In this document: one piece after another, positions 22,757 through 31,093 of the stretch | Position numbering within the stretch: the stretch's first letter is position 1 | How the letters are laid out: each line of letters begins with the position of its first letter | Assembly: GCA_046724665.1 (NCBI GenBank) | Contig: JBKOWZ010000097.1 | Location: 1-31,093 of the forward strand | Length of the DNA stretch: 31,093 nt | Origin: Actinocrinis sp046724665 | GTDB lineage: Bacteria; Actinomycetota; Actinomycetes; Streptomycetales; Catenulisporaceae | Reading direction: 5' to 3' | The notes under the pieces: generated by a model | The model's database searches: none | Told to the model about the DNA's origin: nothing | What the model saw: the letters and a program-made list of their open reading frames with translations, nothing else | Position numbers and translations under genes: made by a program

Positions 22757-22995
22757 GGCGCAGTCACTCCTCTGCCAGGTCCCAGACACGGCTGGGGCCA
22801 GCGTGCGTCAATGACTTGTACATAAACCAGGACATTTCTGATCTAACCCCACGCGGCGCGAGGCTGCCGCGAGACACACGGCCATCCGGGGGAGCCGCCC
22901 AGCGCAATCACTCATCCCGGGGAGCGGATGCCGGGCGTGTATCGCATAGTGGCGGAAAAGGGTCAAAACTTCGCCGGGGTACAGGAGGGCGCGCC
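22757..22995. promoter_or_regulatory. Divergent promoter region for GMC operon and GH15 gene
   Basis: The 239-bp gap separates the eight-gene minus operon from the plus-strand GH15 gene. The part at about 22805-22850 is clearly less GC-rich than its surroundings (contains TTGTACATAAA) and probably holds the operon promoter. GCGTGTATCGCATAGT at about 22936-22951 may belong to the GH15 promoter. No convincing -35/-10 pair or operator could be fixed. Confidence 0.35.
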
Positions 22996-24834
22996 ATGGA
23001 GAACTATCCGCTGATCGCCGACCACGGGCTGGTGGGCGACCTACAGACCGCAGCACTTGTCTCGTCCGCGGGCGTGGTCGACTGGTTCGCCGCGCCGCGG
23101 TTCGACTCGCCCAGCGTGTTCGCCTCGCTGCTCGACGCCGGCAAGGGCGGCTACTTCAAGCTGGCGCCCGCGCATCCCGAAGCCAAGCCGAAGCAGCTGT
23201 ACTATCCCGACTCCGGCGTCCTGATCACCCGGTTCACCTCGCCGGACGGGGTCTGCGAACTGATCGACTGGATGCCGGCGCTCGTCTCCGACACCCCGAC
23301 GGACCGGCACACGCTCTACCGGGGCATCCGGGTGGTGCGCGGGACGGCGCGGATGGTGCTGGAGTGCCGCCCCCGCTTCGACTACGCACGCGCGGAGCAC
23401 GAGTTGCAGCTCGACGGGCAGGACGCGGTCTTCCGCTCCCCCGCCGCGACCGGATATCTCCAGGCGCGCGGCTTCCCGATCACCCGGGACGGCGACGACC
23501 TGCGCGGCGAGGCGCTGCTGCGCGCCGGTGACATGGCCGGGTTCGCCTTCACCGTGTGCCCGCCCGGCGGCGCGGCGCCCGAGCCGAAGAGCGCCGAGGA
23601 GATCATGGAGTCCGCCTGGGAGACCATCGACTTCTGGCAGCGGTGGGTGCGCGGCTCGACCTACCGGGGCCGGTGGCCCGGCCCGGTCAACCGCTCGGCC
23701 ATCACGCTCAAGCTGCTGACCTACCACCCGACCGGCGCACCGGTGGCCGCGGCCACCATGGGCCTGCCGGAGCAGGTCGGCGGGGAGCGCAACTGGGACT
23801 ACCGCTACACCTGGGTGCGCGACGGCTCGCTGTCCGTGCGGGCCCTGCTGGACCTCGGCTTCACCGAGGAGGCGGAGAAGTTCGTGCTCTGGATCGGCGA
23901 CCGGCTACGCGACCGCGAGGGCAAGCGCGGCGAGCCGTTGCAGATCATGTACCGGGTGGACGGCGACCCGAGCATCCCGGAGGAGATCCTCGGCCACCTC
24001 GAGGGCTACCGCGGCTCGGCCCCGGTCCGCCTCGGCAACGCGGCCTCCGACCAGCTCCAGCTGGACATCTACGGCGAGGCCTTCTACGCCATGTCCGAGG
24101 GCCGGCAGGTGCTGCCGAGCACGGGGTACTCGAGCTGGAAGATGCTGGCCGCGACGCTGGACTGGCTGACCGACTCGTGGAACCGGCCGGACGAGGGCGT
24201 GTGGGAGACCCGCGGCGGGCCGAAGGACTTCACCTTCAGCCGGGTGATGTCGTGGGTCGCCTTCGACCGCGGGATCTCGCTGGCCACCGAGTTCAGCCGG
24301 CCGGCCGACCTGGACCGCTGGGGGCGCGAGCGCGACACCATCCTCGAGCAGATCATGAACGACGGCTGGGATCCGAAGCGGCAGGCGCTGGTCCAGCACT
24401 ACGGCGAGGACGGGGTGCTGGACGCCTCGCTGCTGATCATCCCCCGGGTGGGGCTGCTGCCCCCGCGTGACCCGGCCTGGATCTCCACGCTGGACGCGAT
24501 CGACAAGACCCTGGTGTCCGACAGCCTGGTCTACCGGTACGACCCGGCCGCCTCCCCGGACGGGCTGCGCGGAAACGAGGGCACCTTCAGCCTGTGCAGC
24601 TTCCTGTACGTCGATGCCCTCGCCCAGGCCGGACGGCTGCGCGACGCGCGCTACGCGTTCGAGAAGATGCTCACCTACGCCAACAACGTGGGCCTGTTCT
24701 CCGAGGAGATCGGCCCGACCGGAGAACAGCTCGGCAACTTCCCGCAGGCGTTCACCCACCTGGCCCTGATCATGGCCGCCACCGCGCTCGACACCGCGCT
24801 CGACGAGGCGGCCAGGGACGGCCGGTCCGCCTGA
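22996..24834 (+). CDS. GH15 family glucoamylase/trehalase-like hydrolase
   Basis: A 612-residue cytosolic protein of the two-domain GH15 type common in actinomycetes (N-terminal trehalase-like domain, C-terminal (alpha/alpha)6 barrel). It begins with the family hallmark YPLIADHGLVGDLQTAALVS and VVDWFAAPRFDSPSVFASLL. The active site includes GLPEQVGGERNWDYRYTWVR and DGSLSVRALLDLGF; the second acidic site appears as NEGTFSLCSFLYVDAL and LFSEEIGP followed by LGNFPQAFTHLALI. Members hydrolyse trehalose or small alpha-glucans; trehalase activity is known for mycobacterial relatives. ATG 22996 has AGGAGG 7 nt upstream; an open frame from 22816 adds low-quality sequence and is not used. It is divergent from the GMC operon, so a shared role is possible but unproven. 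Confidence 0.92.
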   Translation: MENYPLIADHGLVGDLQTAALVSSAGVVDWFAAPRFDSPSVFASLLDAGKGGYFKLAPAHPEAKPKQLYYPDSGVLITRFTSPDGVCELIDWMPALVSDTPTDRHTLYRGIRVVRGTARMVLECRPRFDYARAEHELQLDGQDAVFRSPAATGYLQARGFPITRDGDDLRGEALLRAGDMAGFAFTVCPPGGAAPEPKSAEEIMESAWETIDFWQRWVRGSTYRGRWPGPVNRSAITLKLLTYHPTGAPVAAATMGLPEQVGGERNWDYRYTWVRDGSLSVRALLDLGFTEEAEKFVLWIGDRLRDREGKRGEPLQIMYRVDGDPSIPEEILGHLEGYRGSAPVRLGNAASDQLQLDIYGEAFYAMSEGRQVLPSTGYSSWKMLAATLDWLTDSWNRPDEGVWETRGGPKDFTFSRVMSWVAFDRGISLATEFSRPADLDRWGRERDTILEQIMNDGWDPKRQALVQHYGEDGVLDASLLIIPRVGLLPPRDPAWISTLDAIDKTLVSDSLVYRYDPAASPDGLRGNEGTFSLCSFLYVDALAQAGRLRDARYAFEKMLTYANNVGLFSEEIGPTGEQLGNFPQAFTHLALIMAATALDTALDEAARDGRSA

Positions 24835-24939
24835 CCCGCCGGCGCACGGCGTTCACCCGTTCGGGTGCGGAAGGTCGTTGATTAAGTACTGAGAGTCACC
24901 ACAGGGTGTTCGAGTGCGCCAAGGCCGTGTTAGAAGGGG

Positions 24940-27900
24940 ATGAGCACGTACGCCGCTTGGGGGTACTCCATGTTGAACGAGTTGCGGCCGGTAAGGATCG
25001 AGATCACCGGGGGCTCGCGCGAGGGTGGTGCGGTGCGCGAGTCATGGGCCTTCCTACGACGGCCGTTCTACGCGTGGCACTGGCGCTGGCGCACCCGCTG
25101 GCTGCTGCGGCGCGGCGTCAGCCACGCGCACCGCTGGCGCAATCCGCCGTGGAACAAGATCCTCGTGACCGTCATGTGGCTGCTCGCGCTGGTGCTGGTC
25201 ACCTGGGTCGCGCGTGCGGTGATCACGCTGATCTGGTTCCGCGACGGCGGTTGGGCGTGGGGGCCGTACAACCCCGACGCGGGGTGCGAGGGAGCCCTCA
25301 CCTCCTGCGACACGGTCAACGGCATCGTCATGCCGGTGCTCCTGCTGGCGTACTCGACCGTGGTCTTCCTGGCCTGGCGGCTGCTGCGGGTGCGCCGCTT
25401 CTACGCCCGCCAGGCGCAGCACCACCCGGAACAGCTCGTGCAGACCGCCGGAAGCCTCATGGACGAGGTGGTGGGACGCGACCAGGTCTGCGACGCGATC
25501 ATGAACAACCTGCACGACCGCAGGGTGCGCCGCCCGCACGTGATCATCGGCAACGTGGGCGCGGGCAAGACGGCGCTCTTGGTGCACCTGACCGAGCGGC
25601 TGGCCGCGCACGGCGCCATCCCGGTCCCCATCCGGCTGCGCGATGTGCAGCAGGAGGAGGACCTGGACTTCCACGACCTGGCCCGAAAACGCTTCGGGGA
25701 GATCGTGGCGCCGGTGGTCAGTTCGGAAGCCGAGGTGGACCGGGTGTGGCGTTGGCTGCGCCGCAGCTCGGACCGGATCGTGGTGGTCGCCGACGGCCTC
25801 GACGAGGCGCTGGCCGGCAAGGAGTTGGCCGGACGGCGCGACAACGCTATCCGCAAGGCGATCGCCCAGGTCGGGGAGGGGAAGGTGGCGCTGCCCCTGG
25901 TCGTCGCCTCACGCCCGCACGATCCGCTGCGCGCCATGCAGGCCGCGATCAGCGAACTCGAGCCGCTCAGCGACGAGGCCGCGCTGCGCTACGTCGCGAG
26001 CGCCGGGACCTGGCGCGCCGATCCCAAACCGATCGACCGGCTGGTGGAAGCAGCCAACATGGCCGAGTCTCCGCTGTACTTGCAGATCGCGAAGGACCTG
26101 CACGCGTGCGACCTGCTCGAACCGGTGTGGAGCGACGACGGATCCGGGCAGCTGGAGACGCAGGACCGGTGGGCGCTGCGCGAAAGCCTGCTGTACGCGT
26201 GGTTTGACGCGCTGATCGGCGGCGCGATCCACCCGGAACTGCCGATCGACTGCGACACCAGGAGCGCCGTCGTCGAGTTCATCTCCGCGCTCGCCTGCAT
26301 CGGACTGGCTTCCGACACCTCACGGATCTCGCTGGGAACGCTCGACCCGAACCTCGCCGCCATGAACGGTTATCGAGCCGAACACGCACCCACCGCGGAC
26401 GACGAATGGGTCGAGCGCACCGCGCGCCGCCTCGGCGAGCGCATGAAGAGCCTGCAACACCCGGTCGGCGTCCCGAACGCGTCCGGGACGGGTACCAACA
26501 CGCACGCGCGAACTCCGTGGATGGACGTGCGCCTGGCCGCGACCTGGGGCACCCGAATGGGCCTGGTGCGCGAAAGCGGCGACGAGGTCCGCTTCCAGCA
26601 CAGCATCATCCAGGCCTACCTCGGCTCCCGATTCCTGGATGCGCAACTTGAGCTGACCGCGCCCGCCGCGGGCTCCGCGCGGCAGGTCGCTGCCGCGAAC
26701 GGTGAACGTCAGCCCGCCGCTGCCGCGGTCGGCAAGGCGGACGGTCCCGCGTCCGCCGAGCCGGGCACAACGATGACGGTGCCGCGAGCCGACCCGGCAG
26801 GTACCAGCACGTCGATATCCGGTGGCGATCACATCGCCCGCGCGATCCGGCACGGCGGCCGCGAAATGCTCATCGCGCTGAGTCTGCACTCGCGGTCCTT
26901 CAACTGCTCCTGCACGTGCCGCAACGATGAATCAGACATCGCACAGCCATGCGGTGTCGCGCTGGCCGTCGAGCAGCTGCGGCTCTGCGCGTGCGAGCTG
27001 CTCGAGCAGGCCGAAGAGTCCGAACAGCGCGTGTACCGCGCCCTTGACGAGCCGGTGGACCGCGAGGTGCGGGCCGCCCGCGGAAGCCTGCGCCGTCGTG
27101 CCCTGGAGCTGTACGGCGCGGCGATCGACCTCACCACCGTGGACGCTCGCCCGCGCATCGACGCGCTGATGTCCGAGCTGAGCGAGAACTGGGAGCAGTT
27201 CGGCGTCGGCGAGGACCCGGCCCGCCTCAGCGAGGCGAAGCGCAACGCCATCAAGCAGTGCGGCGCCGCGATCCGGCACGTGCCGCAGCGCGAGGACCAG
27301 AAGAAGGCCTACACCAGGCTGTACCAGATCGGGATCGCCGAGCCCAACCCCCGGGTGCGCGCCGCGATCACTCAGGAGATCGGGGCGGGCGCCGATACCG
27401 CCTTCGCGGCGCTCGCCGAGAAGTTCCATTCCGACGTGCCGGACGAGCGCGCTGCGGACCGATCGCGCACCGAAGACGAGGCAGCGCCCGAACAGTCCGT
27501 GAACGCGGACGGCGTGGACGTGGACGGGGACGAGCTCAGCACGGACCTGAGCGCGCGCGAACAGCGTGCCCGGCGGCTGCGTGATGTCCGGCTGCTGCAA
27601 CGCAGAGAACGCAAGATCGCCGAAGACGAGGCGTTCAAGGAGCGGCGCGCCTGGCAGAAGAAGGTGCTGGACGCGTGGACGCTGCCGCTGCTCGTCGAGT
27701 CCGCCGCGCGCGCCTACCACGAGCGAAGCCCTCAGCGTGAACTCGAACGGCTCATCGGTGAGATCGCCCAGCGCTCGCAGCGCGATTCGGTGCGGGTCGT
27801 CCACGGCGGCCCGGACGGCTTCGCGCAGTCCGCGCAAGCAGGTCGGGACGACCCCGCGCCGACCGCGCACAACGGCTCGGACGGCTTCCCGCCCGGCGGC

Positions 27901-28866
27901 CTGAACGACCAGGCGAAGTTCGATCCGGGCAGCGGCGAGGCGCTGAGCGCCGCGCTGGCGCGCGGCTTGAAGTACGCCGCCAACCGCCGACCCGGCGCGC
28001 AGTCGAGCAAGGAGGGCCGCGAGTTCCTCAAGAAGCAGACCGCGGAGCTGCTCAAGCACAGCACGTTCTGGCTGACCCGGCTCGCGCTCGTGCAGGCGCT
28101 GGCGTTGTGGGCGCTTCCCGACGACGTGAACTCCCCGCAGCCGATGCGCGGGCAGGGAGCCGATCCGGGCGGACAGGTGCGCGAGTGGCTCGCCCGCCCC
28201 GACGGCGCGCGCGATCACCCGCTGGTGGAGGCGGCGGGCCGGCTCGCGGTGCGCGCGCTGCAAACCCGCCACCCGGAACGCTTCCTGTGGATCGACGAGG
28301 CGACGGTCAGCGCGATCGGCACGGAGGTCAGCTCGCCCGGCGAGCAGCGCTACCACAACCTCTGGATACCGCCGTCCACCGGCTGGAGCTCGCTCGACCC
28401 GCAGGCCCAGCAGCTGCTGGCCGACGTGCTCGTGCTCATCGTGCTCAGCGAGCGCAGCTACCGGCCCAAGGAGCTGTTCAGCGTGATCGACCGGCTGCGC
28501 GACGAGCGGAGGCTGCCGTCGTGCCTGAGCAGGGACCGCAGCCGCCTCGACCCGGTGCGCGCCGTGGAGAGCGACGCGCAGCCGGGCGACCACTGCTCCT
28601 GCGGCATGCGGATGTGCCCGTATCCGGCGAAGGCGGAACGGGACCTGCGCGTGGAGTTCACCGAGGTGTTCTGCCTGCGCCAGCGCGACCTGCTCAAGGC
28701 CTGGCAGCCCAGATCGTGGCGCTACCTGAGGCTGCGCCGGGAGGCACGCTGGCAGCGCAACGTGCCCGTCGCCGGGATGCGCAGGTTCTGGGACCAGATG
28801 GGTGAGCGGGCCCGGGACGTGGACCCGAGGCAGACCCGCGTCCCACGCCGGTTCATGCGCAGGTGA
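24940..28866 (+). CDS. Large membrane-anchored NACHT NTPase with C-terminal helical and Cys-rich regions
   Basis: A 1308-residue STAND-type NTPase. Two membrane helices lie at about 74-100 and 128-150, placing the ATPase in the cytoplasm. The NACHT domain has Walker A GNVGAGKT (204-211) and Walker B RIVVVADGLDEAL (279-291), then a conserved downstream motif RFQHSIIQAYLGSR (551-564). A low-complexity Ala/Pro stretch (about 571-628) leads to a helical region with a cysteine group (C656, C658, C660, C671, C683, C685), a charged coiled-coil-like stretch near 880-910, and a second group H1218-C1219-C1221-C1226. Either group could bind zinc. ATG 24940 has AGAAGGGG directly against it; ATG 24970, with GGGGGT 5 nt upstream, is equally plausible. 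Relatives act as sensors in antiphage or developmental signalling; no effector domain is recognised, and the function is unknown. Confidence 0.85.
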   Translation: MSTYAAWGYSMLNELRPVRIEITGGSREGGAVRESWAFLRRPFYAWHWRWRTRWLLRRGVSHAHRWRNPPWNKILVTVMWLLALVLVTWVARAVITLIWFRDGGWAWGPYNPDAGCEGALTSCDTVNGIVMPVLLLAYSTVVFLAWRLLRVRRFYARQAQHHPEQLVQTAGSLMDEVVGRDQVCDAIMNNLHDRRVRRPHVIIGNVGAGKTALLVHLTERLAAHGAIPVPIRLRDVQQEEDLDFHDLARKRFGEIVAPVVSSEAEVDRVWRWLRRSSDRIVVVADGLDEALAGKELAGRRDNAIRKAIAQVGEGKVALPLVVASRPHDPLRAMQAAISELEPLSDEAALRYVASAGTWRADPKPIDRLVEAANMAESPLYLQIAKDLHACDLLEPVWSDDGSGQLETQDRWALRESLLYAWFDALIGGAIHPELPIDCDTRSAVVEFISALACIGLASDTSRISLGTLDPNLAAMNGYRAEHAPTADDEWVERTARRLGERMKSLQHPVGVPNASGTGTNTHARTPWMDVRLAATWGTRMGLVRESGDEVRFQHSIIQAYLGSRFLDAQLELTAPAAGSARQVAAANGERQPAAAAVGKADGPASAEPGTTMTVPRADPAGTSTSISGGDHIARAIRHGGREMLIALSLHSRSFNCSCTCRNDESDIAQPCGVALAVEQLRLCACELLEQAEESEQRVYRALDEPVDREVRAARGSLRRRALELYGAAIDLTTVDARPRIDALMSELSENWEQFGVGEDPARLSEAKRNAIKQCGAAIRHVPQREDQKKAYTRLYQIGIAEPNPRVRAAITQEIGAGADTAFAALAEKFHSDVPDERAADRSRTEDEAAPEQSVNADGVDVDGDELSTDLSAREQRARRLRDVRLLQRRERKIAEDEAFKERRAWQKKVLDAWTLPLLVESAARAYHERSPQRELERLIGEIAQRSQRDSVRVVHGGPDGFAQSAQAGRDDPAPTAHNGSDGFPPGGLNDQAKFDPGSGEALSAALARGLKYAANRRPGAQSSKEGREFLKKQTAELLKHSTFWLTRLALVQALALWALPDDVNSPQPMRGQGADPGGQVREWLARPDGARDHPLVEAAGRLAVRALQTRHPERFLWIDEATVSAIGTEVSSPGEQRYHNLWIPPSTGWSSLDPQAQQLLADVLVLIVLSERSYRPKELFSVIDRLRDERRLPSCLSRDRSRLDPVRAVESDAQPGDHCSCGMRMCPYPAKAERDLRVEFTEVFCLRQRDLLKAWQPRSWRYLRLRREARWQRNVPVAGMRRFWDQMGERARDVDPRQTRVPRRFMRR

Positions 28867-28905
28867 GGCCCGCCTACCATACCAGCTCCCTACATCACAT
28901 CGCCG

Positions 28906-29313
28906 CTACGGTTGACTGGGGTCATGACCGTCAAGACCCGAGTGTCCGAGGTGGCCGTTGTGCCCGGGGCCGGACGAGCCGTCGGGAGCGAGGTGGTCGT
29001 TCGTCCACGCCGCGGTGTGATGCCCGTGCGGATCCCAGAGGTGCTGGTCCCACGGATGCGACGGGTCGGCCGGATGCACTGAAGGGCTCGACGGATCTGC
29101 AAGCGCGGGATCTGTGGCGTCGATCGGACCGTGCTCGGGCGGGAAGGGGTCGGCGCCGCCGTGGAGCACCGAGTTCCAGACGTCGTCGCTCAACGGTGCG
29201 GCCGGGGCGGTGTGCAGGGCGTCGTGCAGCCGGGCGAGTTGGGCGGGCTCGACGGCCAGGTCGGGGTCGAGGTTGGGGTAGCGATGCATGTCGAGCCAGT
29301 CGTCCGGACTCAT
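28906..29313 (-). CDS. Small His/Asp/Pro-rich protein of unknown function
   Basis: A 135-residue protein that I do not recognise. The start ATG 29313 has GGAGGT about 8 nt upstream, which supports it as a real gene. Residues 1-55 look folded and acidic (MSPDDWLDMHRYPNLDPDLA, LHDALHTAPAAPLSDDVWNS). The C-terminal 70 residues are low-complexity, rich in His, Asp, Pro and Gly (HPWDQHLWDPHGHHT, GHNGHLGHSGLDGHD), suggesting disorder or metal binding. It lies 86 bp downstream of the dynamin-like gene on the same strand, so it is probably co-transcribed with it, and ends 39 bp from the convergent NACHT gene. No signal peptide or membrane helix is present. Confidence 0.7.
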   Translation of the reverse strand: MSPDDWLDMHRYPNLDPDLAVEPAQLARLHDALHTAPAAPLSDDVWNSVLHGGADPFPPEHGPIDATDPALADPSSPSVHPADPSHPWDQHLWDPHGHHTAAWTNDHLAPDGSSGPGHNGHLGHSGLDGHDPSQP

Positions 29314-29361
29314 GACGCCCCTACCTCCGCCGCGATCGCCGCCATGTCGTCAGTCATCTGT

Positions 29362-29387
29362 CATCAACATCAGCCATCAACATCAGT
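29362..29387. repeat. 13-bp tandem repeat in dynamin-small protein gap
   Basis: CATCAACATCAGC (29362-29374) is followed directly by CATCAACATCAGT (29375-29387). The pair is in the 86-bp spacer between the dynamin-like stop codon and the small gene's Shine-Dalgarno. The surroundings are also less GC-rich (CATCTGTCATC). Probably replication slippage. Confidence 0.6.
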
Positions 29388-29399
29388 CGTCGGGGTCCG

Positions 29400-31093
29400 T
29401 CATCCGGCGGCCCGCTCGGCGAGCGCCCGCAGCCCGGTGAGCGCCGCGTAGGCCTGCTCGCGGCGGGGCGCCAGTTCGGCTTCGGTCGCCTTCAGGTTCT
29501 CCAGGTGCGCCGCGAGCTCCTTCTCCAATTCGCCGCGCCGCTCGTCGAGCCTGGCCGACATGTTCCTCTCCACTGTACGCAGCATCTCCTCCAGGCCGTC
29601 TTGCAGCGCGGGCGGCAGTTCGGCGTGCGTCTGCCGCAGTAGGCTCTGGAGGTACCGGTGCAGATCGCCACGGGTGCTCAGCTCGGCCTCCCGGCGGCGG
29701 CGCTGCTGGAACAGCATGTTGCCGATCGCGCCGCCCGCGACGACGATCACCACCGGCGAGAGCGCCACCATCCCGGCCGCTCCCGCCACTCCGGCCATCG
29801 TGTGCGCGGCCAGGGAGCCGATGCCCAGCCCGGGTGCGAAGCGTTCGACCAGCCCGACGAGCCCGCCGGTCTCCCGCACCGCCGTGCTTTCGAGCTCGGG
29901 CAGCGTGGACAGGCGACCCGACGGCACCCCGGGCTCCGGCAGCGTGTACAGCTCCACGCCGCCGTCGGCGAACCGGCGTGCGAGGTCCTCGGCGATCCGC
30001 ACGGCGCCGCGCCGGGACGCGCTCTCCAGCTCGGCGCACATAGCCTGGATGCCCGCTTCCAGGTCGCGGGCCACCTCGGTCGCGTCGGCGGGGGTGGCCT
30101 CGGCCAGCCTGCGGTCCGCCGCGGCCTGGAACTCGGCCACCATCCGCTGGTAGGTGCGGCTCAGTTCGCGGTCGAGCAGCTTGAACTCCTCGGCCAGCCG
30201 GGTCCGCCACAAGGCGTCGGCACGCAGCAGCTCGGCCAGCCGGTCGCGGCCGCGCTCGATGGCCGCCAACAGCTCGGCGTCGTTGGCCAGCGATCGGCGC
30301 AGCCGCTCCAGCGCGGCGATGTGGCCGGTGAGCACCCGCACGGCCACGAAGCGAGCGTTGCGGCGGCGCAGGGCGAGGGTCGCCCCGGCCACCTGTGTCC
30401 GCAGGGCTTCGGCCAGCCGCGGCAGGCCGCTGGCCGCGTCCCGTTCGGCGGCGGTCGCCGGGTCCCCGGCCTCGTACGCGCGCACGGCATCGAGTCGCAG
30501 CCTGCTGCTGACGGGGTACCAGGGCGCGTCGGCGAAGCGCGGCGCGTGCTCGCGGACCAGGTCCTGGCTGCGCTGGAGGACCTGCCGCCAGCCTGGATAC
30601 TTGTCGGTCTGGGTGAGCACGAACAGCACGGTGGCGACCCGTTCGGCCGCCCGCCCCAGGAACGCGCACTCCGAGGCGGTCAGCTCGCTCGCGCCGCTGA
30701 CCACGAACACCAGCGCGTCGGCGTGGGCCAGCGCCGCCAGGGTGAGCGCGGCGTGCCCGCTGACCAGCCCGCCGACGCCGGGGGTATCGACCAGGACGAG
30801 CCCGCTCTCCAACAGCGGATCGGGGACCCCGATCTCCAGATGGGTCACCTCCGGATGCCCCATCTCGCCGGTGACGGGGTCGAGCGCCCCGTACTCGGCC
30901 ACCTGGCCGAGCGCGATCGCCAGCGGCTCGGCCGGGCCGAAGGCCAGCGCGGCCGCCTGCTGCGCGTGCCCGACCGCGATGTGGACGCCGGTGGCGATAT
31001 CGACGTCCACCGGCAGGAACCCCGGGCGGCCGAGCACCGCGTTGATCAGTGAGCTCTTACCGCGCTTCTTCTCGCCGACGACCACCGCGACGG
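29400..31093 (-). CDS. Bacterial dynamin-like GTPase (partial, N-terminus beyond window)
   Basis: The frame stays open through the right edge (reading VAVVVGEKKRGKSSL inward), so the start is outside; about 564 residues are visible. GTPase motifs are G1 GEKKRGKSS, a G2 Thr in DIATGVH, G3 DTPGVGGL and G4 TQTDK. A long helical stalk follows. A hydrophobic hairpin (AGVAGAAGMVALSPVVIVVA) then serves as the membrane-inserting paddle, flanked by further coiled coil with many Glu/Arg heptads near the end (RLDERRGELEKELAAHLENL). Bacterial dynamins (DynA/DynB, IniA/IniC, LeoA) bind and fuse or protect membranes, and in streptomycetes act in sporulation septation. They are usually paired; a second dynamin may lie beyond the window. 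It sits upstream of the His-rich small gene. Confidence 0.9.
   Translation of the reverse strand, partial: VAVVVGEKKRGKSSLINAVLGRPGFLPVDVDIATGVHIAVGHAQQAAALAFGPAEPLAIALGQVAEYGALDPVTGEMGHPEVTHLEIGVPDPLLESGLVLVDTPGVGGLVSGHAALTLAALAHADALVFVVSGASELTASECAFLGRAAERVATVLFVLTQTDKYPGWRQVLQRSQDLVREHAPRFADAPWYPVSSRLRLDAVRAYEAGDPATAAERDAASGLPRLAEALRTQVAGATLALRRRNARFVAVRVLTGHIAALERLRRSLANDAELLAAIERGRDRLAELLRADALWRTRLAEEFKLLDRELSRTYQRMVAEFQAAADRRLAEATPADATEVARDLEAGIQAMCAELESASRRGAVRIAEDLARRFADGGVELYTLPEPGVPSGRLSTLPELESTAVRETGGLVGLVERFAPGLGIGSLAAHTMAGVAGAAGMVALSPVVIVVAGGAIGNMLFQQRRRREAELSTRGDLHRYLQSLLRQTHAELPPALQDGLEEMLRTVERNMSARLDERRGELEKELAAHLENLKATEAELAPRREQAYAALTGLRALAERAAG

Noticed and set aside
24854..24867. 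CACCCGTTCGGGTG hairpin after the GH15 gene as a terminator
   Set aside because: Only a 5-bp stem with a 4-nt loop and no U-tract; too weak to call in DNA this GC-rich.
26932..28593. A 553-codon minus-strand open frame inside the NACHT gene
   Set aside because: Composition is Arg/Ala/Val-rich with no recognisable domain, and the plus-strand NACHT reading is continuous through it.

Overview
The window is very GC-rich, and its families point to an actinomycete: EndoMS/NucS instead of MutS/MutL, several genes whose -10 box lies about 6-8 nt before the start codon (leaderless mRNAs), secreted plant-polysaccharide hydrolases, and close relatives of Mycobacterium tuberculosis Rv0079 and Rv0081-Rv0083. 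The genus cannot be fixed from the sequence alone. Family assignments are from memory of motifs; no search was run.

Left edge (1-3363): a membrane oxidoreductase locus on the minus strand, with a HyfB-type antiporter-like subunit (cut by the window), a NuoB-like [4Fe-4S] subunit and an ArsR/Rv0081-like repressor. It is divergent from an Rv0079/DATIN-like dormancy ribosome factor, with a shared palindrome between them. This looks like a relative of the hypoxia-associated Rv0079-Rv0087 region.

Carbohydrate block (3338-10948): a cytosolic GH36 alpha-galactosidase, a secreted GH27 alpha-galactosidase with a ricin-B lectin domain, about 1.1 kb of non-coding DNA holding a degenerate tandem-repeat array (period 91 bp, then 118 bp), then a secreted GH6 cellulase behind a perfect 16-bp palindrome and followed by a LacI-family regulator. 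NucS (10977-11648) follows.

Regulator and transporter (11673-14320): a DHA2-type MFS exporter divergent from an AraC-family regulator, with two direct repeats 21 bp apart between them, closed by a 19-bp perfect-stem terminator.

Main accessory system (14340-22756, minus strand): an eight-gene, tightly packed and mostly translationally coupled operon. In transcription order it encodes a GMC flavoprotein with a probable 3Fe-4S cysteine motif, a VioB-type ferritin-like diiron protein, an FAD-SLDH-type small subunit, an IolE-like dehydratase, a tagatose-3-epimerase-like TIM barrel, a metallo-beta-lactamase-fold protein, a ThDP-dependent 2-oxoacid decarboxylase and an EthD-like small protein. I infer an oxidise-to-ketone, eliminate/isomerise, hydrolyse and decarboxylate pathway for a sugar, cyclitol or glycoside. 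I do not recognise it as a described cluster. A divergent GH15 glucoamylase/trehalase-like gene follows.

Right edge (24940-31093): a large membrane-anchored NACHT NTPase with cysteine clusters faces a dynamin-like GTPase gene (cut by the window) and a small His/Asp-rich protein of unknown function.
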